From JBBQWZ01 sp038210135 (GTDB taxonomy: Bacteria > Acidobacteriota > Terriglobia > Bryobacterales > Bryobacteraceae), in contig JBBQWZ010000019.1 in the NCBI GenBank assembly GCA_038210135.1, forward strand, positions 1-64,000: DNA of 64,000 nt. The letters run 5' to 3'. The notes under the pieces were generated by a model, which did not search any database, had not been told where the DNA came from, and saw only the letters and a program-made list of their open reading frames with translations. Shown here in pieces: positions 42,546-51,355 of this stretch. How positions within the stretch are numbered: position 1 is the first letter of the stretch; every line of letters begins with the position of its first letter. A program made the position numbers and the translations under genes.

Positions 42546-43514
42546 GTGACCGTGGCCGACATCAAACGCATCGCACTGGATTGCGGATTTGAGTTGGCTG
42601 GCATTGCCTCGGTGGTTCCGCATCCAGACAGCGCGCGTTATCTCGACTGGGCCGCTCGCGGTCTTCACGGGCAGATGGGATATCTGGCGGATCACCGGGC
42701 TGACGTTCGGACCGATCCGCGACAGTTGCTGCCTTCTGCCAAGTCGATGCTTTGCGTTGGCAAATTGTATAACTCGCGCGTTCCGTATTCGACGGAATTT
42801 GACGATTCCGAGCGCGCTTGGATTTCGCGATACGCTTTCTTCGATTGCGATTATCACGACGTCATGCGGCGCGATCTGGAGCGTGTCGGAACGCTGATTT
42901 CGCAGTCTGTCGAGTGCGAATGGCGGGCTGTCGTCGATACGGCTCCGCTGCTCGAACGAAGCTACGCTCATGAGGCGGGCTTGGGTTGGATCGGCAAGAA
43001 TACGTGTCTGATCAACGAGCCGCGCGGAAGCTGGTTTTTTCTCGGCGAGTTGCTCTTATCGCTCGAATTGGAGCCGGACAGTCCGCCGCCGGATCGGTGT
43101 GGAACCTGCTCGCGTTGTATCGACGCGTGTCCGACGCAGGCCATCGTGCCCTCTCCTGCTGGCGGCTGGGAGCTCGATGCGCGGCGGTGCATTTCCTATT
43201 TCACGATCGAACATCGCGCAGAAATTCCAGCGGAGTTCCACGCGCCGATCGGGCAGCATGTGTTCGGGTGCGACATCTGCCAGGACGTGTGTCCGTGGAA
43301 TCGCGAGGCGCCGGTAACGGAAGACGCGCGATTCGTTCCGGCGCACGTGGCTCCGTTGCTCGATGAGCTGGCGGCGATGGATGCGGAGGCGTTCCGGGCG
43401 AAGTTCCGGCACACGCCGGTCAGTCGCGCAAAGGCCGATGGATTCGCGCGCAATGTTGCGATTGCGCAGGCGAATTCACGGCAGGCGAATAAAGGAAAGA
43501 TAGCCGTCCCATGA
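42546..43514 (+). CDS. queG: Epoxyqueuosine reductase
   Basis: The last step of queuosine formation in tRNA: cobalamin- and Fe-S-dependent reduction of epoxyqueuosine. The catalytic Asp is Asp131 in VVDTAPLLERSYA. Two [4Fe-4S] sites are CGTCSRCIDACP (Cys185, 188, 191, 195) and CDICQDVCPWN (242, 245, 249), with Cys215. Length (322 residues) is normal for the single-domain form without HEAT repeats. GTG 42546 is preferred; no strong ribosome-binding site is seen. The tgt gene that makes the precursor is 5 kb away, consistent with a queuosine pathway. Confidence 0.92.
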   Translation: MTVADIKRIALDCGFELAGIASVVPHPDSARYLDWAARGLHGQMGYLADHRADVRTDPRQLLPSAKSMLCVGKLYNSRVPYSTEFDDSERAWISRYAFFDCDYHDVMRRDLERVGTLISQSVECEWRAVVDTAPLLERSYAHEAGLGWIGKNTCLINEPRGSWFFLGELLLSLELEPDSPPPDRCGTCSRCIDACPTQAIVPSPAGGWELDARRCISYFTIEHRAEIPAEFHAPIGQHVFGCDICQDVCPWNREAPVTEDARFVPAHVAPLLDELAAMDAEAFRAKFRHTPVSRAKADGFARNVAIAQANSRQANKGKIAVP

Positions 43515-44704
43515 AGCGAGTTTTGATTGGATTGATTGCGGTGATGCTGGCGGCGTCGAATGCGGCCGCGCAAGGTATTTTGACGGAGGCGACCGTCAAT
43601 CCAGGCTTCGACCATTTCTACAATCTGGAGTTCACGCAGGCCATCGCGGAGTTCCGCAAGCAATTGGCTGAGGCTCCGGATTCGGCGGACGCACGGAATC
43701 ATTTGGCGCAATCGATTCTGTATCGCGAGCTATACAAGGTCGGCGCGCTTGAAACCGAGTTGGTGACCGGGAACAACCCGTTTGTACGACGAGCAGGAGT
43801 GAATCCGAGCGCGGAGGATCAACGCGAGTTCGATGAATTGATTGCGAAGTCGCTCGAGATTTCGCAATCGAAGATCGACGCGAATCCGCGCGACAAGGAC
43901 GCGTATTATTCGCTGGGCGCGGCCCACGGATTGCGTTCGTCCTACTTGTTCCTGGTTCGCAAATCGTGGACGGACGCCTTGAAAGACGCAACCGCCGCGC
44001 GCAAGGCGCATGCGAAGGCGACCGAAATCGATCCGGCGTTTATCGACGCCCGGATGACGCAAGGCGTCTACATGTACCTGGTCGGCAACTTGAATTTCAT
44101 GTACCGGATGCTGGGATTTCTGGGCGGATTCCGCGGCGACAGAGAAGGCGGCATCCGGATTCTTCAGCAGGTTTACAACGACGGCCATCGTAACAGCCTG
44201 GATGCGGGCGTCATGCTGGCGGCGATTTACCGGCGCGAGCATCGATCGGCGGACGCGATTCCGCTGGTGCAGACGATGATCGCGGCGTGTCCACGCAATC
44301 CCGTTTTCCGCATGGAGCTGGCGCAGATGTACGCCGATACGGGCAACAAAGAATCGGCGCTGGGTGTGTATGAGGAGATCGAGGGGCTGCGCAAGAAACG
44401 CGCCGCCGGGTTCGCGGAACTCCCTGAGGCCAAGATCACCTATTCACGCGGGAATCTGCTGTTCTGGTACGGCGATACGGATTCCGCGCTCGCCGATATG
44501 AAGTACGCGACGGAACACGCCGATTCCCTGGACCTGAATACGGGCGTGCTTGCATGGATGCGGCTGGGGCAGCTTTACGACTTGAAGGGTCAGCGGAGAG
44601 AGGCGCAATCGGCTTACAAGCAGGCGGTCGCGCTGGCCCCGCAGTCGGGCGCGGGGAAAGAAGCGAAGGGTTACGTTTCGCGGGCGTACCGGCGGAAGAG
44701 CTAG
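43511..44704 (+). CDS. Exported tetratricopeptide-repeat protein
   Basis: A 397-residue secreted protein, signal peptide about 1-21 (AASNAAAQ). TPR-like helical pairs span about 30-75, 130-180, 215-300 and 330-395 (for instance RLGQLYDLKGQRREAQSAYKQA). A segment with FMYRMLGFLGGFRGDREGG (about 197-215) is unusually hydrophobic/glycine-rich for a TPR protein. Its ATG overlaps the queG stop (ATGA), so it is co-translated, but a functional link to queuosine is unlikely. It may act as a scaffold in the periplasm. Confidence 0.82.
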   Translation: MKRVLIGLIAVMLAASNAAAQGILTEATVNPGFDHFYNLEFTQAIAEFRKQLAEAPDSADARNHLAQSILYRELYKVGALETELVTGNNPFVRRAGVNPSAEDQREFDELIAKSLEISQSKIDANPRDKDAYYSLGAAHGLRSSYLFLVRKSWTDALKDATAARKAHAKATEIDPAFIDARMTQGVYMYLVGNLNFMYRMLGFLGGFRGDREGGIRILQQVYNDGHRNSLDAGVMLAAIYRREHRSADAIPLVQTMIAACPRNPVFRMELAQMYADTGNKESALGVYEEIEGLRKKRAAGFAELPEAKITYSRGNLLFWYGDTDSALADMKYATEHADSLDLNTGVLAWMRLGQLYDLKGQRREAQSAYKQAVALAPQSGAGKEAKGYVSRAYRRKS

Positions 44705-44741
44705 GTTTGTGTCGGTGGTAGCCCGCATGACTGTGTGAAAT

Positions 44742-44775
44742 GAGGTCCGCTCCCTCACGGTCGCGGTTCTGTGCT
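44742..44775 (+). repeat. Family B structured repeat
   Basis: A copy between convergent genes, arms CCGC/GCGG, loop TCAC. Confidence 0.8.
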
Positions 44776-44807
44776 CCAGTCTGAGGTCACGCCATTGGAG
44801 CGTCCAT

Positions 44808-45743
44808 TCAGGTGGTGCGCGGGGGACGAGGTAGCAATTTCAGGCGGCGCAGATTCTCTTCCCCGCCCTTGCCGGTCAATTGCCAATATTTCATTCGCTC
44901 GGATGCCAAAAGCTGACCGCGCTCGCCGGCCGACGTTTCCCAGCGGACGATGCGATGGGGCGCTTCGCGCTCGACCCAGAATTTGCGGATGTCGCTTTCG
45001 ATCTGCACGGTGCATAGTTCAACCTCGAAGTTCCCGGCGGGCATCGTCAGGCGTTGATTTACGGGGGAGCGGGTGAAGTTGGATTGTCTGAACTGCGGAG
45101 GCTGCTGTCCGTCGAGCGACGTGAGGACCGGCGCGAGGCGGAATTCTCCTCGCTTCACAAACGGTTCGCCCAGCTGCCGCGCCCAGAACCACAGCGCGTC
45201 CGTGCAGGTGGCCGCGGGCGGATATTGGACTTCCTGCTGCTGGTCTGCATCGCCATCGAGATAACTGTGACGTGACGAGCGGATGGTGGTGCGGTCGAAC
45301 AGCATCTGGTGATAGAGAGAACCTTGCCAATCCTGCCGCGAATACGCGATTTTTGTTGGGAATCCCGCAGGCCGGCCATTTGCAGCGGCCATCGAAAGGA
45401 AAACGGTGAGCTGTTCGTGCGAATTCGAGATGCCGGTTTGGAGATCTTTGAGGAGGTTGAGTTTGACGACTGGAAACTCGTCCGTCTTGGGATGTTTGCC
45501 GGGTTCGGCTTTGACGCGCAGCGAGTTCGACAGAGTCTCCGCGGAGACAATGGAAATGGCGACGCCGCGGCGCGGTTCGTTGTCAATCGTCGAAGTGAGG
45601 TCGTAGCTGGTCACCTCGGCGAGGCCGTCGTTCCAGGACTTCCAGAAGGCGGGATCGACGGCGGCGGATGCGGCTCCAGATGCCACGGTTCCGGCGGCCG
45701 CGGCGGCGAGGAAAAGCTGCCTCCGCGTAATGCGCTGAGTCAT
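44808..45743 (-). CDS. Tat-exported protein of unknown function
   Basis: A 311-residue protein with a classic twin-arginine signal (TRRQLFLAAAAAGTVASG, residues 6-23). The body is predicted mixed beta with many short strands, for example TIDNEPRRGVAISIVSAE, NFEVELCTVQIESDIRKFWVE, and a polar C-terminus. Late WVEREAPHRIVRWETSAGERGQLLASERMKYW looks like the strand-turn-strand end of a DUF3108-like secreted protein, but I am not certain. No enzymatic motif is seen. It is isolated between repeat copies. Confidence 0.6.
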   Translation of the reverse strand: MTQRITRRQLFLAAAAAGTVASGAASAAVDPAFWKSWNDGLAEVTSYDLTSTIDNEPRRGVAISIVSAETLSNSLRVKAEPGKHPKTDEFPVVKLNLLKDLQTGISNSHEQLTVFLSMAAANGRPAGFPTKIAYSRQDWQGSLYHQMLFDRTTIRSSRHSYLDGDADQQQEVQYPPAATCTDALWFWARQLGEPFVKRGEFRLAPVLTSLDGQQPPQFRQSNFTRSPVNQRLTMPAGNFEVELCTVQIESDIRKFWVEREAPHRIVRWETSAGERGQLLASERMKYWQLTGKGGEENLRRLKLLPRPPRTT

Positions 45744-45890
45744 GTATTGATTGTCGCTATTACGCGGTCGGGGCGGGCGAACGAACTTGGAGGCGTAGCG
45801 CGCGAAGTGTGAGGTCGAACGAACGATCTCACGATCGCCGTGTGAAATCGAGCGGAATCCCGCCCTCGCTGGCGGGGTTATGAGAGCCGG

Positions 45891-45924
45891 AAGTCCCGTC
45901 GCTCACGCTCCGGGTTCAATCCGC
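45891..45924 (+). repeat. Family B structured repeat (CCCG/CGGG version)
   Basis: Arms CCCG/CGGG with inner GC/GC and a TCAC loop. A separate GC-rich hairpin CCCGCC/GGCGGG lies just left (about 45860-45877). Confidence 0.8.
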
Positions 45925-45960
45925 GCGGTGCGAGTGAGTTAGAAAGCGATGGCCGATTTC

Positions 45961-47208
45961 TTATTGCACCAAAGCCTGATAGACCCGGACCCGGGTCTGG
46001 CGCCAGTAGGGCACATTGGCAGTCTGGGGAATCTGGACCATCAAGACGGCGATGAGCTTCGCTTTGGGATCGACCCAAAAATAGGTTCCGGTGATTCCGG
46101 CCCAGGAAAAATCGCCGACGGAGCCGGGGACGGGATTGCGGCCCGCCGCTGTCCGGACACCGAAGCCGAGGCCGAAACCGGTGCCCATTTCCGGCGTGGG
46201 TCCGAAAGCGCCGAGGATCATGGCGACGGGCGTGTAGCGGTTGGCAGCCGGCGGAATCTGGTCTGCGGTCATCAGCGCGACCGTATGCGGCGAGAGGAGG
46301 CGGACTCCGTCGAGCTCGCCGCCGTTCAATAGCATCTGGCAGAAACGCGCGTAATCCCCGGCGGTCGAGAGCATTCCACCGCCACCCGACAACAGGCCGG
46401 GCCGCACAGACGGATCGGAGGGAGGCAAAGCCATCATGGCGTCCGGCATCGCGAGCCGGGCTGCTTTTCCCCCGCCCGCGAAGAAGCCGGTGTCGGGCAT
46501 CTTCAGCGGACCGGTGATGCGAGCCGCGATAAATTGATCGAGCTCCATTCCGCTCGCGACTTCGACCACCCGGCCGAGGACATCGGTCGACACGCTGTAT
46601 TCCCAAGCGTCGCCGGGATGGTGCAGCAACGGAAGGCTGGCGATCGTAGCCACCATTTCCTTCAACGATTTCGCGGCAAACATTCCGCTGCGTTGATAAA
46701 GGACGTCGACCGGCGTGGTTCCGAAGATCCCGTAGGTGAGGCCGGAGGTGTGGCGCATTAAATCCTGCACCGTCATGGCGCGTTTGGGCGCGACCTTGTC
46801 CGGTCCGACTTTTACGTCCTTGAATTCGGGTAGGTATTGGGCGACGGGCGCTCCAATGTCGAGCTTCCCTTCCTCGGCGAGGATCATCGCGGCAACCGAC
46901 ACGATAGGCTTGGTCATCGAAGCGATGCGGAAAATCGCGTCGGCCTTCATGGGCGTCTGCGTTTTGCGGTTTTGAAAACCGACCGCCTCGAGAGAAGCGA
47001 TCTTTCCGTTACCGGCGATGAGCAGAACGCCCCCCGGAATCTGCTTGCTCTCGACGTCCGCTTTCATTTGCTCGCGAATCTTCGCGAGCCGGGCGGAGGA
47101 GAAGCCGACGTCCTCCGGGCGGGATGCCTTGGGAAGTGGTTGGGCGAAGAGGGCGAGCGGCAGCGTGGCCGCGGCGATCGCGAGAGAAATCCGTTGGAGG
47201 AAGAGCAT
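45961..47208 (-). CDS. Serine hydrolase of the beta-lactamase class C/EstB group
   Basis: A 415-residue exported hydrolase; signal peptide about 1-22 (LPLALFAQ). The catalytic SxxK is Ser97-Lys100 in IASMTKP; the YxS-type motif is Tyr204 in EYSVSTDVLG. A GDFSWAGITGTYFWVDPKAK segment carries the third strand. This pattern fits esterases, D-aminopeptidases and penicillin-binding-related enzymes rather than an antibiotic-resistance beta-lactamase. The start at 47208 leaves out a longer frame that contains a fragment of an ArsR-type regulator, discussed separately. Confidence 0.85.
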   Translation of the reverse strand: MLFLQRISLAIAAATLPLALFAQPLPKASRPEDVGFSSARLAKIREQMKADVESKQIPGGVLLIAGNGKIASLEAVGFQNRKTQTPMKADAIFRIASMTKPIVSVAAMILAEEGKLDIGAPVAQYLPEFKDVKVGPDKVAPKRAMTVQDLMRHTSGLTYGIFGTTPVDVLYQRSGMFAAKSLKEMVATIASLPLLHHPGDAWEYSVSTDVLGRVVEVASGMELDQFIAARITGPLKMPDTGFFAGGGKAARLAMPDAMMALPPSDPSVRPGLLSGGGGMLSTAGDYARFCQMLLNGGELDGVRLLSPHTVALMTADQIPPAANRYTPVAMILGAFGPTPEMGTGFGLGFGVRTAAGRNPVPGSVGDFSWAGITGTYFWVDPKAKLIAVLMVQIPQTANVPYWRQTRVRVYQALVQ

Positions 47209-47253
47209 CCGCTTCAGTCTATATCGCGCGATCGAATTAGTGAAATTCTTTGA

Positions 47254-47334
47254 CAACCCGGCTTTCAGATGCTTCGAGATTGCCGGCATGCTCATCTCGA
47301 ACGGAGCTGCCAATTCCGTCACTGATGCGCTGGC
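47254..47334 (-). pseudogene. Remnant of an ArsR-family transcriptional regulator
   Basis: Translation on - gives VTELAAPFEMSMPAISKHLKAGL, matching the recognition-helix region of ArsR-family HTH regulators (canonical VTELA...MS-PAISKHLK). The rest of the gene is missing on both sides, and the frame runs into the serine hydrolase leader. It is therefore a fragment, not a working regulator. Confidence 0.55.
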
Positions 47335-47392
47335 CGAGGAAAACGGGACGACGAAGCAGACGCTGCACAGTGCTCTGACCGCTTGAAAGTAT

Positions 47393-47437
47393 CCCGGGCT
47401 GACGCCCGGGGTCTAACCCCTGGGCGTTTAGCCCGGG
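47393..47437. repeat. 45-nt near-perfect palindrome
   Basis: Nested arms: CCCGGGCT/AGCCCGGG (outer), ACGCCC/GGGCGT (middle) and GGGGT/ACCCC (inner) around a CTA loop, with only small bulges. No U-run follows on either strand, so it is not a standard terminator. It lies between the ArsR remnant and the DinB gene. Confidence 0.8.
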
Positions 47438-47460
47438 GACATTTATTGCCGGTCAGTGCA

Positions 47461-48024
47461 CTAGAACATGTAATCCGGCGGCCTGATTCCCTTGAGCCGC
47501 AGATAGACTTCGGCTTGCGCGCGGTGATGGGCGGCGTGCGTGAACATTCCGAGAATCAACTGGCGGCCGTTCACTTCCGGCTTGCCGACCCAATCCACTT
47601 TATACATCTTCGTCAATTGCTCCGGCGTGACGCCCGGCAGGACGCGGAGCACGTAGTCGAAGCTGTCGTTCACATAGCGAATCACATCCGCCTTGGGATG
47701 CGCTTTCGATACGCCGGCGTCGATGCCGGATTGGATTCCAGTAAGCTGTTCGAAACGGAAGACTGTGGATCCGGCGATGTGCATCATCAGCACCGCGAAC
47801 GACATTTCCTCCGGTGACGCCTTGAAGGAGTAGTTCTCTTCCGGCATTTTCTCCGCGACCGCGATGGTGAATTGCTTTGAGATTTTCCAGTTGTCGAGCA
47901 GCTCCGCCGGCGTAAGAAGCGACGCGGAATCCGCTGCGAAAAGGGACAGCGAGGCCGCAAACAATATGGCGGCAGTGAACCACAGAGAAGGTCTCAGCAC
48001 GCCTACGATTATGCGATTCCTCAT
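47461..48024 (-). CDS. Exported DinB-family protein
   Basis: A 187-residue DinB-like four-helix bundle with an N-terminal signal/anchor (residues 12-31). Metal-binding histidines are His82 (LMMHIAGS) and the HAAHHRAQ cluster near 163-167, which match the DinB fold's trio. DinB-like proteins often act as thiol transferases or metal-dependent enzymes. It lacks any clear partner here. Confidence 0.82.
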   Translation of the reverse strand: MRNRIIVGVLRPSLWFTAAILFAASLSLFAADSASLLTPAELLDNWKISKQFTIAVAEKMPEENYSFKASPEEMSFAVLMMHIAGSTVFRFEQLTGIQSGIDAGVSKAHPKADVIRYVNDSFDYVLRVLPGVTPEQLTKMYKVDWVGKPEVNGRQLILGMFTHAAHHRAQAEVYLRLKGIRPPDYMF

Positions 48025-48040
48025 TCGCCTGCGAAAATAA

Positions 48041-49201
48041 ATGTGGCGAATGCTTCCATTTGAAATCCAGGCTACCTGTCCGACTACTGGTGCGCGCGCA
48101 GGCCTCCTGCATACGGCTCACGGCGTTGTAGAGACTCCGGTGTTCATGCCGGTCGGCACGCAGGCGACCGTCAAGGGTGTGATGCCGCGCGATCTGGCGG
48201 GCGAACTCGACGCGAAGATTATCCTCGGCAACACCTATCACCTGTTCCTGCGGCCGGGGCACGAAACCATTCGCTCTCTCGGCGGCCTGCACAAGTTCAT
48301 GAACTGGGACCGGGCCATTTTGACGGACTCAGGAGGATTTCAGGTGTTCAGCCTGGAAGGCCTGCGCAAGGTGACGGAGGAGGGCGTCCTCTTCAGTTCG
48401 CACTTGAATGGCGACCGGCACATGTTCACGCCGGAATCGACGGTCGATGTGCAGATGGCGCTGGGTTCGGACATCATGATGGTGCTCGACGAGTGCCTGC
48501 CGTATCCTTCGAGCCTCGAAGCGTCGCGGGCTTCTATGCACCGGACCATCAATTGGGCGCGGGCGGCGTACCAGCATTACGAGCGGACCGGCAAGGACGG
48601 ACAACGAAGGCTGTTCCCGATCGTGCAGGGCTCGATGTTTCCGGAATTGCGTCGCGAATGCGCGGATAAACTGATGGAACTCGATGCCGAAGGCTACGCG
48701 ATCGGCGGCCTGAGTGTCGGGGAGCCGCGCGAGTTGAGCATGGAAATGACCGAGCTTACGGCTCCGCTGCTGCCCAAGGACAAGCCCCGCTATGTGATGG
48801 GGGTCGGCATGCCGCGGGAGCTGCCGGAATACGTCGCGCGCGGCGTCGACATGATGGATTGCGTCCTGCCGTCGCGCAACGCGCGCAATGGATACCTGTT
48901 TACCTCGCGCGGTCCGGTAATCATCAAGCACCAACGTTATAAAGAAGACGCCAATCCGGTGGATGAGGCGTGCCCGTGCTACACCTGCAAAAACTTCTCG
49001 CGGGCCTACTTGCGGCACCTGTTTCAGGCCGCCGAGATCCTGTATTCGACGCTCGCCACCATCCATAACCTGCGCTACTACCTTGACATCATGCGCCGGA
49101 TCAGGCAGGCTATTCTACTTGGGAAGTTCCCTGAATACCTGCTACAGGTTCGGGCAGAACAACTTCCGGAACTCCAAACAGAAAAGGAATCCGTTTCGTA
49201 A
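48041..49201 (+). CDS. tgt: tRNA-guanine transglycosylase
   Basis: Exchanges guanine-34 for preQ1 in tRNAs with GUN anticodons. Asp96 lies in ILTDSGGFQVFSL and the nucleophile region is GVDMMDCVLPSRNARNG. The zinc site uses CPCYTCKNFSRAYLRHL. The 386-residue length is normal. ATG 48041 is used; ATG 48050 is equally possible. It leads the tgt-yajC-secD-secF cluster found in many bacteria. The queG gene in this window supports full queuosine synthesis in this organism. Confidence 0.95.
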   Translation: MWRMLPFEIQATCPTTGARAGLLHTAHGVVETPVFMPVGTQATVKGVMPRDLAGELDAKIILGNTYHLFLRPGHETIRSLGGLHKFMNWDRAILTDSGGFQVFSLEGLRKVTEEGVLFSSHLNGDRHMFTPESTVDVQMALGSDIMMVLDECLPYPSSLEASRASMHRTINWARAAYQHYERTGKDGQRRLFPIVQGSMFPELRRECADKLMELDAEGYAIGGLSVGEPRELSMEMTELTAPLLPKDKPRYVMGVGMPRELPEYVARGVDMMDCVLPSRNARNGYLFTSRGPVIIKHQRYKEDANPVDEACPCYTCKNFSRAYLRHLFQAAEILYSTLATIHNLRYYLDIMRRIRQAILLGKFPEYLLQVRAEQLPELQTEKESVS

Positions 49202-49231
49202 GCAGTACTCTTGCCCGACGGCCGTCCATAA

Positions 49232-49552
49232 ATGCAATTTCCGGCGCTCCTCCTGCAGTCCGCTTCGCCCAACCAGCTGCTGAGCTTTTTACCGCTCGTC
49301 TTCATCGTTGCGATTTTCTATTTTCTGGTCTTCATGCCCATGCAGAAGCAGAAAAAGCAACAGGCGGAGATGCTGCGAAGCCTGCAAAACGGCGACGTTG
49401 TATTGACCACCGGCGGGCTGGTGGGCACCATCGTGAAATTGCTGGACGATGCGCTGATTCTGCGTATCGAGCCGGACAACGTCAAACTGAAAGTCGCGCG
49501 CAGCGCCGTAAGCGGCAAGGTCGGCGACCCGGTTCCGGCCAAGCAAGCGTAA
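49232..49552 (+). CDS. yajC: Preprotein translocase subunit YajC
   Basis: A 106-residue single-pass membrane protein associated with SecDF. The membrane helix is LLSFLPLVFIVAIFYFLVFMPM (about 14-35), followed by the basic QKKQQAEML region and the GDVVLTTGGLVGTIVKL domain. It sits 30 bp after tgt and 30 bp before secD, in the standard order. Confidence 0.95.
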   Translation: MQFPALLLQSASPNQLLSFLPLVFIVAIFYFLVFMPMQKQKKQQAEMLRSLQNGDVVLTTGGLVGTIVKLLDDALILRIEPDNVKLKVARSAVSGKVGDPVPAKQA

Positions 49553-49582
49553 CGAAATCATCGATCTTTGGAATAACCTCGC

Positions 49583-51208
49583 ATGTCACGCACCCTCCTC
49601 TATAAACTCCTCGCCATCGTGGCGATCATTCTGGTCTGTGTTTACGGAATTATCGGACTGCCGAAATCGAAGGATGAACTGCAGGCGAACTTGAAGAAGA
49701 ACATCCGGCTGGGCCTCGATCTCCGAGGCGGCAGTCAATTAGTGCTGCAAGTCCAGATTCAGGACGCTTTCAAGGCCGATGCCGATTCGACGATGGAAGG
49801 CCTGAAGGAAAACCTGAAGAAGGCGAACGTCCAGTTCGTCGCGATGGAGCGCAACGAGCCGGCGACGCTAAACGACGCCGACAAGATCGAGTTTTCCGTG
49901 AAGGGAGTTCCGGCGACCAAGGCCGGTGAGTTCCGGACTGTAATCAACGACCACTACGCCGATCGCTGGGTGATGACCTCGCTGAATCCTACCGATTACA
50001 AGTTCAATTTGAAGCCGAGCACCGCCCTGCAACTGCGCAAGGACACGGTGACGCAGTCGATGAACACGATTGAAAAGAAGATCAACGGCCTAGGTCTGGC
50101 CGAATCGAGCGTGCAGCAGCGCGGACGCAGCGCGGCGGACGCGGAGATTCTGGTTCAGCTGCCGGGCGTAGACGATCCGGGCCGCATCAAACAGATTTTG
50201 AAGACAGCCGCGATGCTCGAGCTGGCGGAAGTGAAAGATGGTCCGTTCGCGAGCCGCGAAGAAGCCATTGGGAAAAGCGGCGGAGTGCTTCCGCTCAATA
50301 CGCGCATCGTCCGCGGCAGCGGACGCGCGGGCGGCGGAGCGGCGGAAAGCTGGTGGCTGCTTTCGCGGTCTCCGGTCGTCACCGGACGCGACTTGCGCGA
50401 TGCCCGTCCGCAGCAGGGCCAGATGGGCCGCTGGGAAACTTTGTTCGTCCTGACGCAGGACGCGGCCAAGCGTTTTGAGGCCTACACCGGCGCGAACATT
50501 GGAAACCGCCTGGCGATTGTACTCGACAACATCGTGATCAGCGCTCCGCGCATCGACGCGAAAATCGGCGATACCGGTACGATTACCGGCGCGACGGACA
50601 ATCTCGAAGCTTCGGATCTCGCGTTGAATCTGCGCGCTGGCTCTCTGCCAGCAAGCGTCGAGTACCTTGAAGAGCGCACGGTGGGACCGTCGCTTGGTTC
50701 GGATTCGATCAATGCGGGAATTACGGCCGGCCTGGTCGGTGTTGGCGCAGTCGTCCTGGTGATGCTGGTGTATTACCGCAAGGCGGGCATCAACGCGACG
50801 CTGGCACTGATTCTGAACGCGGTGATTCTGATCGCGGCGCTTTCGTATTTCGATGCGACGTTAACGTTGCCGGGTATTGCCGGAATCATTCTTACGATCG
50901 GTATGGCGGTCGATTCGAATGTTCTGATCTTTGAGCGCATCCGCGAGGAATTACGCGGCGGCAAGTCGGTAATCGCGGCCGTGGACGCGGGATTCGGCAA
51001 GGCCTTCCTGACCATTATCGATACCCACGTCACCACTGTGGTGTCGTGCCTGTTCCTGTTCCTGTTCGGCAGCGGTCCGGTCAAGGGATTCGCGGTGACG
51101 CTGGTGATCGGTTTGCTCGCCAATGTGTTTACCGCGGTATTTGTATCCAAAGTGATCTTCGATTGGGAGCTTTCCGGCAAGAAGCAGGTTACGGAGCTCA
51201 GCATTTAG
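49583..51208 (+). CDS. secD: Protein translocase subunit SecD
   Basis: A proton-driven partner of SecYEG that helps pull exported proteins across the membrane, 541 residues. The first membrane helix is 8-25, then LGLDLRGGSQL (43-53), a large periplasmic domain, and a C-terminal set of five helices starting about 368 with GLVGVGAVVLVMLVYYR. The RAGSLPASVEYLEERTVGPSLG boundary motif is intact. It is followed by secF 147 bp later. Confidence 0.95.
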   Translation: MSRTLLYKLLAIVAIILVCVYGIIGLPKSKDELQANLKKNIRLGLDLRGGSQLVLQVQIQDAFKADADSTMEGLKENLKKANVQFVAMERNEPATLNDADKIEFSVKGVPATKAGEFRTVINDHYADRWVMTSLNPTDYKFNLKPSTALQLRKDTVTQSMNTIEKKINGLGLAESSVQQRGRSAADAEILVQLPGVDDPGRIKQILKTAAMLELAEVKDGPFASREEAIGKSGGVLPLNTRIVRGSGRAGGGAAESWWLLSRSPVVTGRDLRDARPQQGQMGRWETLFVLTQDAAKRFEAYTGANIGNRLAIVLDNIVISAPRIDAKIGDTGTITGATDNLEASDLALNLRAGSLPASVEYLEERTVGPSLGSDSINAGITAGLVGVGAVVLVMLVYYRKAGINATLALILNAVILIAALSYFDATLTLPGIAGIILTIGMAVDSNVLIFERIREELRGGKSVIAAVDAGFGKAFLTIIDTHVTTVVSCLFLFLFGSGPVKGFAVTLVIGLLANVFTAVFVSKVIFDWELSGKKQVTELSI

Positions 51209-51355
51209 TTTTTGGATTTGAACGGATGATCCACGCATCAGAGGTGGATTGCCCGCGCGGCCCGGAGTGTGGTAATGTTTCGAATCCACTTGGGGCCAGC
51301 AAGTTTTGAAGAGGGCCGGTGTCTGATGCAATCAAAGCCCGGCGTTTAGGCTTAC

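Noticed and set aside
45961..47208. An antibiotic-resistance beta-lactamase
   Set aside because: The SxxK/YxS pattern and length fit the broader EstB/class C-like hydrolase group; nothing points to resistance.
47461..47461. The palindrome at 47393-47437 as the dinB terminator
   Set aside because: No U-run follows it on the - strand.
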